Source: Hericium rajendrae (Eukaryota; Basidiomycota; Agaricomycetes; Russulales; Hericiaceae). From it: a stretch of 64,000 nt of DNA. Shown here piece by piece: positions 32,253-43,753 of the stretch (the first letter of the stretch is position 1; each line of letters begins with the position of its first letter). Location: NCBI GenBank assembly GCA_033439255.1, contig CM065883.1, positions 2,604,001-2,668,000 on the forward strand, given 5' to 3'. Made by a program: the position numbers and the translations under genes. A model generated the notes under the pieces. That model was not told the origin of the DNA, searched no databases, and worked only from the letters and a program-made list of their open reading frames with translations.

Positions 32253-34167
32253 CAGTCAGATTGGTTGATGTTTTTCTACCCGTCAACTTGCAGGGTTTCT
32301 GTATATGCGTGCATTTGGGGTCCAAAAGTAAAAGAATGTTCACGGCGGGTGGCCATCGCAGTCGATGAATTGGTTCGGTGAGACCTTATGATCAGTAGAG
32401 CGCGGGATTCTGCAACAATACAAACTCACGATAGCAGTTCGACGTCCAGACCACCTGTCCGTTACGCGCTACGGCGGAAATTTGGCAAGAAATGTCGAGA
32501 TACCTTCACCATCGATCGAGTAGTACGCCCCGCGGCCAATTTTCGTGCACAAAACGACATATAAGACGAGTTCAAGACGACAGTATCCATTGAGCATGTG
32601 CAAGTAAGAGGTTAAGATGATGGAATAAAACAAGAATAAGATGGACTGACCTTGGTCTCTGACTCTGGGGTGCGGGTGGGATGGCGGACGATGGACGGGT
32701 ACTGCCATGCATGCGACCGCCGTCTCATGGACAACCGGACCGGGGTCCCGACCCCGCTTCAGGTCCATCATTTTATTCCGCGCACCGCCTACTCTCAACA
32801 ACCATCGGCCAGATCCTTTCTACTTTCAAGTCTCATGAATCGATGGCAAAAGAACTTCTGTAGCTCTTTGACCGATTTAACTCGTGGCGATGCTGGCCCC
32901 GCCTGTCGTGCAAAGCCAAAATCATTTCGGGATTAACAAGACCTCAATAGTCTTATTTCGGGTATCACGTTTAGGGCAACAGTCTCGTCATAGGCACTCT
33001 GGGTGAAAACCTTGAAGATGTTATTCCTATCTGGTGACACCAAGTCGACACTGATGTGAAGCAACATTCATCCTGGCGATGCGTACAAGGCGTATGCGGG
33101 GCTCGCAGGTTTGCAAGATACCCTATCCTGTGGTGCGAATGCTTTGGCCAACTGAGTACTAACAGTCTAATGTCATAACCTGATCTGGTACATAGATTGC
33201 AATGCAACAAGTGAAGGCGCATATATGGACAACATCTTGACCATTGAACCCGACCTTTTTCAGGTCGCAGGTTGTCGCCGACAATCTACCTTTTTCAAGC
33301 TTCAGCACAAGTTTTCGCTTGAAAAAAAAAACGAATGAAAAAACATATCCTAGGAGATGGCACTTGTCTTTTTTCAGATCACCAAGCTGTTGCCCAGCAA
33401 CAAGTGGAGGTACATAAATGGGTGATACACTACCTTTTCTATGCCACCAACCGTCTCGACGACACAAACGAAGGCGCATATATGGACGACACTCCAATGG
33501 GTTGTCGTCTTGCAGGAATTTAAGGTACATTTATGGACAGCGCACTACCGTTTTCGTGTCGCAACCTGCACGCGAAATTGTGTCTCGCAGTGCTCTGTAA
33601 CAGCCAGACAATCAGACAGCCACGTTTCACCCCATATATGCGCCGTCGGTCAACTCGGAGAATGGCTCACATGTTGGCTTGCTCGATCTGTGTGATTTTT
33701 TGTGTCCAATGGAATTCTAGAGGGCTGTGCTAACTGACAAACCAGCAGCGCTAGTCTATATGCATGCAGGCCTGCACGCCGGGATTCCCGCTGAGCTGCT
33801 GTGCTCATCCCCGCTGAGGATGCTATGCGCCATATTGCGTGTCCTAACTTATTCTTGTGCCTCCTACCATGGGGCCATACGATCGGTGGGAATGAAGCGC
33901 TGTGCTCCCTCTGTTTTCCTTGGCCTGCTGGTGATCGGTGGAACGTGCGTTTATGGGTCCTCTGACACAGCCAACACGTCTCGCTGAGCAAGCTGTTATT
34001 GTCTATGGCCAACTGTGCTGTTGTGCCCGAGCTCCCCGTGTCTTACCAAAGGTATTTAAGCCATGGATGGGAAGGCGAGAGAGCTACCTCACCCATCTTA
34101 CTCTTTTTTTACCTCTCTACGTCTTAATTACCCGTGTCACGGGACGGTTCCTTATCTTAATCTCAGA
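32253..34167. other. ~1.9 kb gene-free region with degenerate short repeats
   Basis: No supported gene. Between about 33200 and 33645 there are related words: GGCGCATATATGG at about 33213 and 33473, the inverted CCATATATGCGCC at about 33633, and AGGTACATAAATGG / AGGTACATTTATGG at about 33408 and 33527. The last part is a dispersed-repeat copy (33566-33637). A TATTTAAG at 34053-34060 may serve the next gene. Confidence 0.5.
33566..33637 (+). repeat. Dispersed repeat family 2, copy A
   Basis: CTGCACGCGAAATTG through CCCCATATA recurs at 50000-50080 in the same orientation. The shared core includes TGTCTCGCAGTGCTCTG and AACAGCCAGACAATCAGACA. The second copy has eight extra bases near its start. 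Confidence 0.8.
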
Positions 34168-35339
34168 ATGCAGTTCAAGGTTGCTCTCGCGTCGTTGGCC
34201 GTCCTCGCTACCCAGGTCTCCGCTATCCCTTACAGACGCTGGGGAGCTGATGCCTATGTCGACCACCCGAACATCACGGGTATGTTCCCCCATCCTGGAT
34301 GTCATGTGTTTTATTCTAATCGCGACTCGTCTATGCTAGATACCGACATCCTCAACTTCGCACTGACCCTCGAGAATCTTGAGAATACGTTCTACTGCTC
34401 CGGTCTTCAGAACTTCACCCAGGCCGACTTTGACGCAGCCGGTCTCGCTGCGCCCGCTCGTGGATTCTATGAGCAGGTCGCCCTGCACGAGAAGTTCCAT
34501 GTCGACAATTTGACGACCATTCTCGGCGACAAGGCCGTCCAACCGTGTACTTACAACTTGTGAGTTGGGCTTCGTGGCTGATTGCTCGCCGGTACTGAAG
34601 GATCGACTATCAGCCCCGTTAATGGCAACATTTCTAATTTCATTGCTCTGAGCGATATGTTCGAAGTCATCGGTACCTCGGCGTACAATGGTGCTGCGAA
34701 ATTCATCAAGGACCCTGTAAGCATGTCTCATACTGCAACTTCGTTATTCGCTAACTGCCACCCTTCCAGAACGTGCTGCAGACCGCTGCATCCATCCTTG
34801 CTACGGAGGCTCGTCAGTCGGCATGGATCAACAATGCCGTCCGGGGGGGCAACCCTTGGTCGACGGCCTATGAGGTCAGTCACCACATGGCATGGTCTTA
34901 CCTTTTACACACAATACTCATACTCTTGATGCTGTAGACTGCACTCGATCTCAACCAAGCCTTTTCGCTAGCTGCAGGCATCATCGTCGAATGTCCATCC
35001 AACAACACCGCCATCCCGGTGCAGGCCTTCCCTCCCGTGACCGCCAGCCCCGCGGACGCCGCGCCCGGCTCGAACCTCACGCTCGAGTTCACGCTGCCCT
35101 CTGGAGCCAACAGCACGCAGTTATTCGCCACATTCCTCACCGGCATCTCGCCCATCTCTGTGCCGCTCTATGGCGAGTCGCCGTTCACGGTCACGATCCC
35201 CCCCACGCTTGAGGGCTTCGTGTTCCTCGTCATCACGAACAGCACCCAGAAGACGGATGACACCGTCACGGTCGCCGGCCCGCTGTTCTTGAACTTCCCG
35301 TTCAACAGCAACAACACTCTCATCAAGCTCGCGCATTGA
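34168..35339 (+). CDS. Secreted ferritin-fold protein, Rds1-like
   Basis: Exons 34168-34279, 34340-34559, 34614-34716, 34770-34874 and 34938-35339 give 313 aa. A clear signal peptide (FKVALASLAVLATQVSAIP) opens the protein. A four-helix ferritin-like region follows: DILNFALTLENLENTFY, FYEQVALHEKFHVDNLTTIL, a helix after FEVIGTSAYNGAAKF, and ILATEARQSAWI. Glu and His residues sit where ferritin-like folds hold metal, including the E..HEKFH pair. The C-terminal ~100 residues are beta-rich with several N-glycosylation sites. This is the layout of fungal Rds1/stress-response and desiccation-related ferritin-like proteins; whether it binds iron is not known. The ATG at 34168 is chosen because it starts the signal peptide. 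Confidence 0.85.
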
Positions 35340-36083
35340 TGCACATTAATTTCATGACTGGACTGGACTCTCCTGTACTCACAGAATCATGCTGATGTCT
35401 TTATGAATGTTACGTTTCGAAGATCCGGACTTACTCACTTCGTCTCTCTTTAAGTCTGGTAGACTTTCAATGGACTTGAACTTGGATATGGACGCTATTA
35501 ATATTAGTACTTGGGCTCTGTGTACGCTGACGTTTTAACTCAGTGTGCTGACCGTCTCTTCGTGATAGCCCTTACTGTCGATTTAGTAAATTGATACCTA
35601 ACACGTACAATGCAGTACCGGTGCTGTCGATATCGTTTGTCGAAACCGCACGAGCTATTCCAACGGTGGCAAACGACATTCCGAATTTTCCTTTCCGTGG
35701 ATCTTTCTATCATAGTATCAACGACCGAAGCTTCCAGCGAGAAATACAGGAACTGATTCCAAACTGATTCGGCAGTTGACTGACTCGGATGGGCCGGTAG
35801 AAGCGGACCGCTCGAGATCCGCCACCACCAGGAGTCCGATCGACAACCCGAAAGCCGTCACTGCCTCCGAAATGCGGGGAGGACAATCCGACATACAACT
35901 CTGTCTTATCTTTCGTGTTATATATCCCCCAACCTACCCCTCCTTCCTTTGACCGCCATCACTACGACTCCTACGAGTCACTTCTGGTAAGATCGAGGCT
36001 GAGACGCAGCCTATTTGCGCAGCGGGTCATCATCGGCTTGATCACACTCTAAAACCTCGGAGACTCACTGCAGTCTGGCCGCA
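35340..36083. other. Intergenic, no gene seen
   Basis: Between the Rds1-like stop and the MFS start. An AT-rich TTATATATCCCC near 35925 lies about 160 bp before the MFS ATG and may be its TATA element. Nothing else was recognised. Confidence 0.4.
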
Positions 36084-38468
36084 ATGGCAACAAAGTCTGG
36101 CTCTGAAATCTTGACGCTTCCCCGGATAACAACTCTCGCAACATCGCTGCTTGTAGCCCTTAGTTCAGGGACGAACTATGTACGTCCGTCCTTGAGCTAG
36201 AGACAGCTGTGTGCATGGAGAACTCACGCAACTCGCACCTATCAGGTCGTGTCTGGTGAGTGTCATCGATCATTCTTCTTTCAATGGAGCGATCAGCATG
36301 GAGAGAAGCTGGTCGAAGTTGTTTGGACATCTTGGGAGGATGCATCAGCCTTCTAAAAGCTAAGATCCCTTGGCCCGAATGCTGGAACTTGGCATTGTTG
36401 GACTTAGGGTTGACTTGTGCTTCGTCTGCTCGAAGTCGAGTGCCGCCCGCAGCGGCAGAGCCCTTGCTCGGGGTTGGAATTGGAGTTCAGCTGGAACGCT
36501 GTGCCTGTACGAAATCGTGCGGCATTTCGAGGGTGGACAGCCTGCCGTCCGAGCAAGGGACTGTGGAAATCGGCCTCTCGGATGCTTTGACTGACCCCGA
36601 CATACAGCTTATGCACCTCAATTGGGCTCACGCCTGCGCTTGACGCATACACAGCTAAATTATGTGACCATGGCTGGGAATGGTCCGTAACCATTGTAAA
36701 CAGTGTTTCGTTGTTGATCACCATTTTGCAGTTGGCGTTTACACGAGCGGTCCACTATGGGGTAGACTAGTGGATGCCCGGGGACCTCGACCGCTCTTTG
36801 CCTCAGCATTCGTATTCCTGCTCTCGGGATACTCTGGCATCCGTGGCTTGTTTGACTCAGGCCTTGACGATGGGGCAAGACTGAGCAAGCTCCACCTCGG
36901 TCTCCTCATTTTCTGCGGCTTCCTGACGGGGCTGGGCAGCAATGCTGGGGTGACCAGTGCTATAAACGCTTCAGCCAAGAGCTTTCCTGACATCTCGGTC
37001 AGTATTTTGTATTTCTGGCCACATGCCGACGAGTAACATTTCGCCTGATAACAGCGCGGTACGGTTGTCGGCATCGTCATCTCTGGTTTCGGCCTCTCTG
37101 CCTTCGTCTTCTCCTCTATTTCCCACCTTCTTTTCCCCGGAAACACCTCCGATTTCCTCCTCATCCTCGCTCTCGGGACATCTCTACCCATGATTCTTGG
37201 TTTCTTTTTTGTTCGATCCATAGCATTGCCAAGTCGCTCTTCCGTTTACGCTATAGAAAGCGGGAGAGGAGGAAGCGAATACCAGCGCATATCGACATCT
37301 GAGCCCCATTCTTCCTTCCCAAGAATGAACAGCAGTAGTACTCATCTCCTCGCTGAGCCGGAGGACGGTGGTGACGAGGAGGGCGACCAAAGTAGTAACA
37401 ACACGCTCGCGCCGCCGACGAATGGTGGCGTCCAGTTGTCGCCCTCAACAAGCTACGATGTTTTCCGCGCGAAGAATGTTACGTCCGACAGTCAAGGCTC
37501 GTCGTTGCCTGAGAAGACAGGGCGCGATCACGATATCAGTGGCCGCGCGCTCTGGACGGCCGGCGATTTCTGGCTTCTGTTCTGCACAAACATGCTCCGT
37601 GAGTCTTTCATGCTGTCGAAACCATCGGCATTCACTGACAATCATCCTACAGTGAGCGGCACGGGCCTTATGTGTATGCACCGTAATCGGATGACATATG
37701 CTCGCACTGACCGGCGATATATGTAGACATCAACAACGTGGGGACTATCTCGCAGGCGCTCTTCGCTAAGGGCAATCCCGACTACAACGTAGTAGAGGCT
37801 GCCGTCTGGCAAGCCGCCCAGGTGTCCATCGTCAGCGTCGCCAACTTCGTCGGCCGCATCTTCATCGGCATCACCGCCGACTTTGTCAAGTCGCATCTTC
37901 GCTACCCACGCTCCTTCTGCATCACCATCGTCTCCACTCTCTTTATCACATCCCAGCTGGTGCTACTCGGCGCAGACAGCGTGCGCAATCTCTGGCAGGC
38001 CAGCGCTCTACTCGGCTTCGCATACGGAAGCATGTTCGGTCTCTTCCCGACCGTCACCATCGAGTGGTTCGGCCTCAGTGCGTGCCTAGTTGATTAGAAC
38101 GTCCATTGCCCAGGCTAACGTCTCCCGCAGCGCACTTCTCGGAAAATTGGGGCTTCGTCTCCCTCGCGCCCGTCGTCGGTGGCAACCTCTTCTCCATCGC
38201 CTTTGGCCGCATCCTCGACGCGCACGACCCGCCCGCGGCGCCGGAGACTGCGCCCGCGCTGTCCGCGCGCGGCGGGTCGACCTTCGACGCGTCGCATCAG
38301 TGCCTCGACGGGCGCGAGTGCTACATCGCGTCGCTGTACCTGACGATCGGCGCGTGCGTCATTGCGCTGGGCCTCGGGGTGTGGGCGGGTTGGCGAGACT
38401 GGCGCGACCGGAGCCATGCGGGCGCGGTGGACGAGGTGCCGTGGGAGGCGATTGCGGTGGAGGAGTAG
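36084..38468 (+). CDS. Major facilitator superfamily transporter, MCH1/nodulin-like type
   Basis: Exons 36084-36179, 36246-36255 (10 bases), 36608-36682, 36732-36997, 37055-37598, 37653-37673 (21 bases), 37727-38077 and 38131-38468 give 566 aa. The pattern is two six-helix halves with a long hydrophilic Ser/Gly/Asp-rich loop between them. Marks: SGTNYVVSAYAPQL, YTSGPLWGRLVDARGPRP, GLGSNAGVTSAINASAKSFP, RGTVVGIVISGFGLSAFVFS, INNVGTISQAL, NFVGRIFIGITADF, THFSENWGFVSLAPVVGGN. This resembles fungal MCH1-like transporters of the vacuole or plasma membrane, whose substrate is unclear. One intron (36256-36607) is 352 bases, against about 50-65 for the others. Confidence 0.88.
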
Positions 38469-38933
38469 ACGATGTTGGCGGTGTTAGTGAGGCTATCTTT
38501 CTCGCAGATAAACATTTAGATGGGAGGTGTGTGTTATTTTATGCGTGGTTCTGAGCAGCTTTCTTGGATATATGCGCTGTGTTACAGTTGCAACTGTCGC
38601 AAACACAGAACGACTATCTTATTGTGAAACTGTAAGGTCTGCATACGAGACTAGCCATTGTCTAGACTCATATCACGACCCCATGATTGCCTTGTCCCGC
38701 TTTCGGCTGAACGCGATCGACGTCGAGCGCTTAAGTACTGTAAGCGATGGGACGTTCGAGGCGCAAAACTTCGTCGATCCATACTTCCATCCACTGGGCG
38801 CCATCCTGCCACATCGTCACGACCTTGTACGCTGTCTGTCTTCAAGTACAGTATGTGACTTTCAAAATGCTGTATTCTAATGATTCACTGTTATTACTTT
38901 GAACTTAGTTTCTCCTTTCAGCTCGCTTCAAGT

Positions 38934-39078
38934 AGTCTTCCTAAGGCAGAAAGGATGAATCCTCAATCATCGTGCCTCAGGATCGTTTAGCTTCAAGGTC
39001 AGAGAGCTAGTCCTCCCCGTCTAATCTCCCTAAGGCGGAGTAGATGGATACTCAACCATTGTGCCTCAGGATCGTTTA
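38934..39078 (+). repeat. Dispersed repeat family 3, two tandem copies
   Basis: About 56 bp at 38934-38989 and 39022-39078, sharing CTAAGGC, TGRATMCTCAAYCAT and TGCCTCAGGATCGTTTA. A third copy is at 44351-44406. The second copy runs into the first ATG of the F-box gene. Confidence 0.8.
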
Positions 39079-40552
39079 CCCCCATCCTCCCATGGAAATA
39101 TACTACCATCATATCATGGATCATGGGCCGCACGCTGGCGTCGAAGATCTGCCAGTCGAAATTTTGCTGCACATATTCCGAGAAGTTTTCGACGATGCTG
39201 AGCTCGATTTCGAAAGAGCTCGAACGAGGTGTCTGCAGACTCAGCTGGCCATCTCGGCTGTCTGCCGCCATTGGCGTCATGTGTTTCATGCCCTGTCTGG
39301 CTTTTCGAAGGACTTCTCTGACAAACTCACGACTGCCGTCAATCGTCTGCACTCGCAGAGAGCCGATCCCAAGTCCGATACCCTTCTCGTGTCTATCGGG
39401 GCACACCCATTTCTGTCCATCATCATCAATCGATACCCGGAGATTTCGCCAGTCTCGAGCCCTCCCGCTGGTCCTCCTCCACTCTTTTTTGACCATCTAA
39501 ATCTAAGCAACCTCACACACCTTTCCTTTTCATTCTGTCTCGCCAAATTACTTCCCATGTATTCCGTGGTGCACATTTGTCAGACAAATCCATGCCTCGA
39601 GGTCGTCAATTTAACTATCTACTCAGCAATCCCTCCGTGCGATATGCAACCGGAACCGGACACTGCGTTAGACCACCTCCGCTATCTGTCAATTGTTGGA
39701 TGCGACTCCGTCATCTCCTATCTGATCTCGCGCCTTATCTTTCCTGCAATAACCCTGGTCCGCCTTCATAGCTTGTACGAGAGCTGCAGATCGAATGGGA
39801 TACTGGGGCTACTCCCTGCCGACAGGACGCACCTGTCCTTCATCGATTCGCCGGACACCCTGCGGCTCCAGCTGGATCCGGTCTCACTTCGCCTTACATT
39901 GACCGCAGGCCAGAACATGGGAAATACGGGCCCGGCGTTCGATCTTAGCGTGGTCGACGACGCAGTGGGCGATTGTCTTGTCTCGACGCTGCTGTGTCTG
40001 GAAGCTGGCACGCACCTCAATCTGCACAACTTGAGCGAGCTGTATCTAGGCCCGGACATGGATATTACCTGGAAGGCCGAGGATTATTCGGACGAAGTGC
40101 TCGAAGACATGTGGCGTCCTGTTTTATTTCAGCTCCCTACGCTCACTACATTGGGCGTTTCGTGGGTTATCGCGGAGGGCGTAGTCGACGCACTCACTTG
40201 CATCGATCCGAATGATCAGGACAACCCTTACACTCAGCTTGCGTGTCCTCAATTGTCTGAGTTACAGATGCTCTCCGAGTCTACCATGCCCTCCTCTGGG
40301 ACACTCAACAGCCTTCTTTGGTGTGTTGGTGATCGTGAGGCGCACGGTGTGCCCCTGGCATATCTGCATCTCCGTTGCCCGGAAAGCTATGTGAAGGAGT
40401 TGCAACATGAACTGAAGACGACTAAAGAGGTCGTGGATATTACAGTGACAATCAACCGTGATGAGGAGCCGACTGGATATTGCGGAGAGTACGTGAAGCT
40501 GCGCCTGCAGGCTTGGGATGACCACGAATGGGTCCACGCTTTACGTCATTGA
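39044..40552 (+). CDS. F-box protein (F-box/LRR-like)
   Basis: A single open frame of 502 codons. An F-box (EDLPVEILLHIFREVF ... LAISAVCRHWRHVFHAL) is followed by ~380 residues of alternating hydrophobic segments typical of fungal leucine-rich-like F-box substrate receptors. The expected role is linking a target to the Skp1-Cul1 ubiquitin ligase. The first ATG (39044) lies inside dispersed repeat family 3, so translation may truly begin at 39092 or 39116 (MDHGPHAGVEDLP). Same layout as the gene at 53336; the two are likely paralogues of an expanded family. No intron is needed. Confidence 0.82.
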   Translation: MDTQPLCLRIVYPHPPMEIYYHHIMDHGPHAGVEDLPVEILLHIFREVFDDAELDFERARTRCLQTQLAISAVCRHWRHVFHALSGFSKDFSDKLTTAVNRLHSQRADPKSDTLLVSIGAHPFLSIIINRYPEISPVSSPPAGPPPLFFDHLNLSNLTHLSFSFCLAKLLPMYSVVHICQTNPCLEVVNLTIYSAIPPCDMQPEPDTALDHLRYLSIVGCDSVISYLISRLIFPAITLVRLHSLYESCRSNGILGLLPADRTHLSFIDSPDTLRLQLDPVSLRLTLTAGQNMGNTGPAFDLSVVDDAVGDCLVSTLLCLEAGTHLNLHNLSELYLGPDMDITWKAEDYSDEVLEDMWRPVLFQLPTLTTLGVSWVIAEGVVDALTCIDPNDQDNPYTQLACPQLSELQMLSESTMPSSGTLNSLLWCVGDREAHGVPLAYLHLRCPESYVKELQHELKTTKEVVDITVTINRDEEPTGYCGEYVKLRLQAWDDHEWVHALRH

Positions 40553-40754
40553 TCACAAAAAATAGCCGTGCAACGTCCTCAGGCTATTATTTATTCAAGG
40601 ATTGGTTTATCCGATTGTAGACTTTGAAGGTTCATCTACATCCAGTCCCATCCAATCATTGTTGACCATCGAGGGAGGGATGCTAGTCCAGGGATATCCA
40701 TTACTACATCACGGGAAGAAATGCTACATTATTAACTTCATACATTAACATTCT

Positions 40755-43753
40755 TCAGCTATTCTCATCGTCGGACGAGACCTCATTTTCAACAGCAGTC
40801 CCACCCCAAAATCTGTTGATAAACCCTCGCAGGAGGCGGACAGGGAGAGCCTGGGATGAGGAATAAAATAAGTCTCTTGCTCAAGCAAGAGCTGGTCAGG
40901 ATGACGTACCGCGACTTCCGCCTCCTCTCCTTCCTCTTCGTCTTCCTCTTCGTTTTCATCAACATCTTCCTCCCCTTCCACTCCTCCTTCCTCGTGGACG
41001 CCACCCTGGTCGTGGGGTGCACCAGCCTCAACTTCGCCTGCTCCCAGTTCCTCCTGTTCATCAACTTGATCTCCAAGGAACTCCAATTCTACCATCCCAG
41101 CTCCTGGCATCCCACCAGGCATCCCGCCATGCGCCTCCTGCGCCCCGTCCGCCTGCAACGCAGCATTCATCAGAAGATCATCCAGCACGTCCTCCGGCAG
41201 CTGGCCCGCAATCTGTGCGAACTGCAGCAGCCCGCCGGGGAACTGCTGCCGCAGCGCCGGCTGCGCCTCAAAGAGACCCTATGCATCCCCCGTCAACACG
41301 CACACGATGATCCACGAGGAGAAAGCCGGCGCACCTGCAGCTGTCGCCGGAGCTCCGGGTCCGGAATGAGGCGCTCAAGCATCCGCTGCGTCGCGGCCTG
41401 GCTCCTGCGCCCGACACCCTCGCTCCCCAACGCGCTCTCCGCGCCGCGGAAGAAGTCCTCGTCGTAGCTGCTCACTGCCGTCGCCGGTGGCAGCGGATCA
41501 CACGTCAGGGCGTTCGCGTTGACGACGTCGGCCGGGATGAACGAAAGCAGACGCTGCGCACTCGCGCCGAGCACGATTGTGTGCCGGTATACTGATGACG
41601 CGAGGCGGGATGCGGCGAGCGGCTTCAGGCGCTGGAAGCCCGGCGCGTCCGTTGCGGCGCGCGCGAGCTCGCCCGACTGGACGACGGCGGTGGCGGCGCG
41701 GGCAAGCCAGGTATCGAGGTGCGGGTCTTTCCAAAGCGGGGCGGCGCGGTGCACGTAGAGGTTGGAGAGCAGGTGGAGGACTGTTTCCGAGGCGGTCGAA
41801 GACCTGCAGATCGGGTGATGAGGAGAGATGGCATCTTATGATAGAGAGTGCCTACCAGTCTTTCACGAAAATCTTGAATGCCGGGTGACCTCTCACCTCA
41901 GCAGATAATGATATGTCTGCTTTGTCAGCTAACAGTGGCAGAACCGACGGGAAAGAAAGGATAGCCTGTTTCAGCGCTGCTGTGCTCTCCTACAGCAGAA
42001 ATGAGATTCATATGAAACACACAAGATGCATAGATATGCGGCATACCTGCGCAGCATCCTCTCCTCCCTTATAACGGATAGCCAGAGCGCGTGAATATGC
42101 CCATCCCGGGAGCGCGAGCACAGACACGCGGCCCGCTAACACATTGGAGCCCGACTTCTCAGCCAAGGTCTGTGCATCGAACAAGGAGAATATGTCCAGG
42201 AGCCATTGATGCATGCCAGCCTTGATGGCGAGGAAATCAAGATGGAGTAGGGCCCCGTGCGGGTCCGTCCAAGGATCCAGGCCATACAGGAGACGCGCAA
42301 ATTCGAATGCAGTGCGATGCGCGCCGCGTCGCGTCAGATCTCTGCAAATGTGAGGATCAGAGCCACGAAAGTACCGTGAAGAACATGTGCTGTACATTAC
42401 ATATCTGTGAACGGCAAGATAGAACGGGCGATTCTCGACGCGATCGAAATCGAGCCTGTTGATTCCACTTGTAAAGTTGAAGGCGCCGACGAAGGCGCGT
42501 TCGTAGGTAAACAGGGCCCGCTCGACGTAATCGGCCGCTGTGGTGTGCTCTATATTGAAGTGAGTATCGCCGCTAGAACAGTCTTGTAGACAAGCCTTAC
42601 CTTCTCGATGGCTGAAAATCTCTGCGACCTGCAAGATCGTGTCCGCATGCCATGGTACGCGCCTCAATATCGCGTACAGTCCATCGGGATCTGCCCAATG
42701 ACCATGAACGATACAGGAAAATTTGAAGGGAACATGACAACTCACCGCCCGACATGACCGTCTGCATGAACGACAGGGTTACTCCCTTATACCGCTTGCT
42801 GTATTCCACCGTCCACCATCGCTCGTCCAGGTCGCTCCAGCCATTTTCCTTCATCTTCCTCTGGGACTCCTCCTCGCTCAAGACCCGCACCATGAGCCCC
42901 TCGCGCATCTTGGCAGGCCACCAGGTCGGCTTCGGGCGTGTGAGACTCGACCGCTGCGTCGTGGGCTGCCGGCGCGCGGAGGACGGGCCAGGAGATGCTT
43001 TGGCTGCGGCGTCGACGACCTTCTTGCCGAAGAATTTGCGCATCTCTGCGTCGGGATCGACGTGGGAGAGGGACACCGAGAGGAGTGCCGCGAGCTGGCG
43101 TACGAAGGAGCGGGAGTCGGGCGATGCGCCTGCGGCGCGCGTGGCGACATGCTGGAGCTCGGGATACCTGTGTCGGCACCTGTAAATGAGGAAATCTATG
43201 ATAGGGATTAAAAGGGGCTTGCTTTATTGAAAGCTCCTGGAGCGCCTGGTCAATCTCATCCACTCCGCCCTTCTGTTTCGCCTTTTGCTTCTTCAATGCT
43301 TTTCGCTCTTTCTTGGATGGACCAGGCGTAGATGCAGAGGGCGACGGGGACGGAGATGGCTTGTCTACAGCTATCTGCACGGACTGCGACGGAGTTGCAC
43401 TTCTAGATTCCTTCTTCTTTTTCTTCTTGGGCTGCAATTTGGACGATCGGTGAGCACAACTGGTGCCTCAGATCCATCATGCTCACCTTTTTCACCTTCC
43501 TGATCTCGCCTTCAGATGACTCCTCTTCAACATCCACGGAATTAGCCATAAGCTATGTTGCATCATAAACAAAAGTGAACATCTAGCAGTAACCACACAG
43601 TAGACGTACCGCTGCGAAGCCGCCCTTTGCAGGTGCACTAGGCTCTTCCTCTAACTCTTCTCCCTCGTCCTTCACATGATCCGGGGTGGCCGCTCCTGCC
43701 AGAGCAAGTTCTTCTTGCTCCCGCTGCTGACGTTTCGACAAACGGGGAGGCAT
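40755..43753 (-). CDS. RQC1: TCF25 / RQC1 family protein of the ribosome quality control complex
   Basis: Exons 43753-43610, 43552-43487, 43431-43223, 43167-42746, 42690-42601, 42537-42396, 42341-42047, 41989-41856, 41803-41335, 41278-40910 and 40850-40755 give 811 aa. It starts MPPRLSKRQQREQEEL and has a lysine-rich acidic N-terminus (RKVKK, PKKKKKK). The conserved core follows: RKFFGKKVVDAA, PTWWPAKMREGL, RYKGVTLSFMQTVMSGDPDG, YVERALFTYERAF, INRLDFDRVENRPFYLAVHRY and RRGAHRTAFEFARLLYGLDP. A second conserved part ends LPVRLLRGFINRFWG. Rqc1 works with Ltn1 and Rqc2 on stalled 60S subunits to extract and ubiquitinate nascent chains. One intron uses a GC donor (43222-43221). Start taken at MPPRL; an in-frame ATG lies 51 bases upstream. 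Confidence 0.92.

Noticed and set aside
36260-36643. 127-codon frame in the transporter region
   Set aside because: It lies almost wholly in the long intron; the transporter reads correctly only when this is spliced out.
27478-38468. Possible secondary-metabolite cluster (P450, secreted protein, MFS transporter)
   Set aside because: No terpene synthase, PKS, NRPS or prenyltransferase nearby, and the genes between are unrelated.
40856-41467. 203-codon plus-strand frame
   Set aside because: It is the antisense shadow of acidic and Ala-rich exons of the RQC1 gene.
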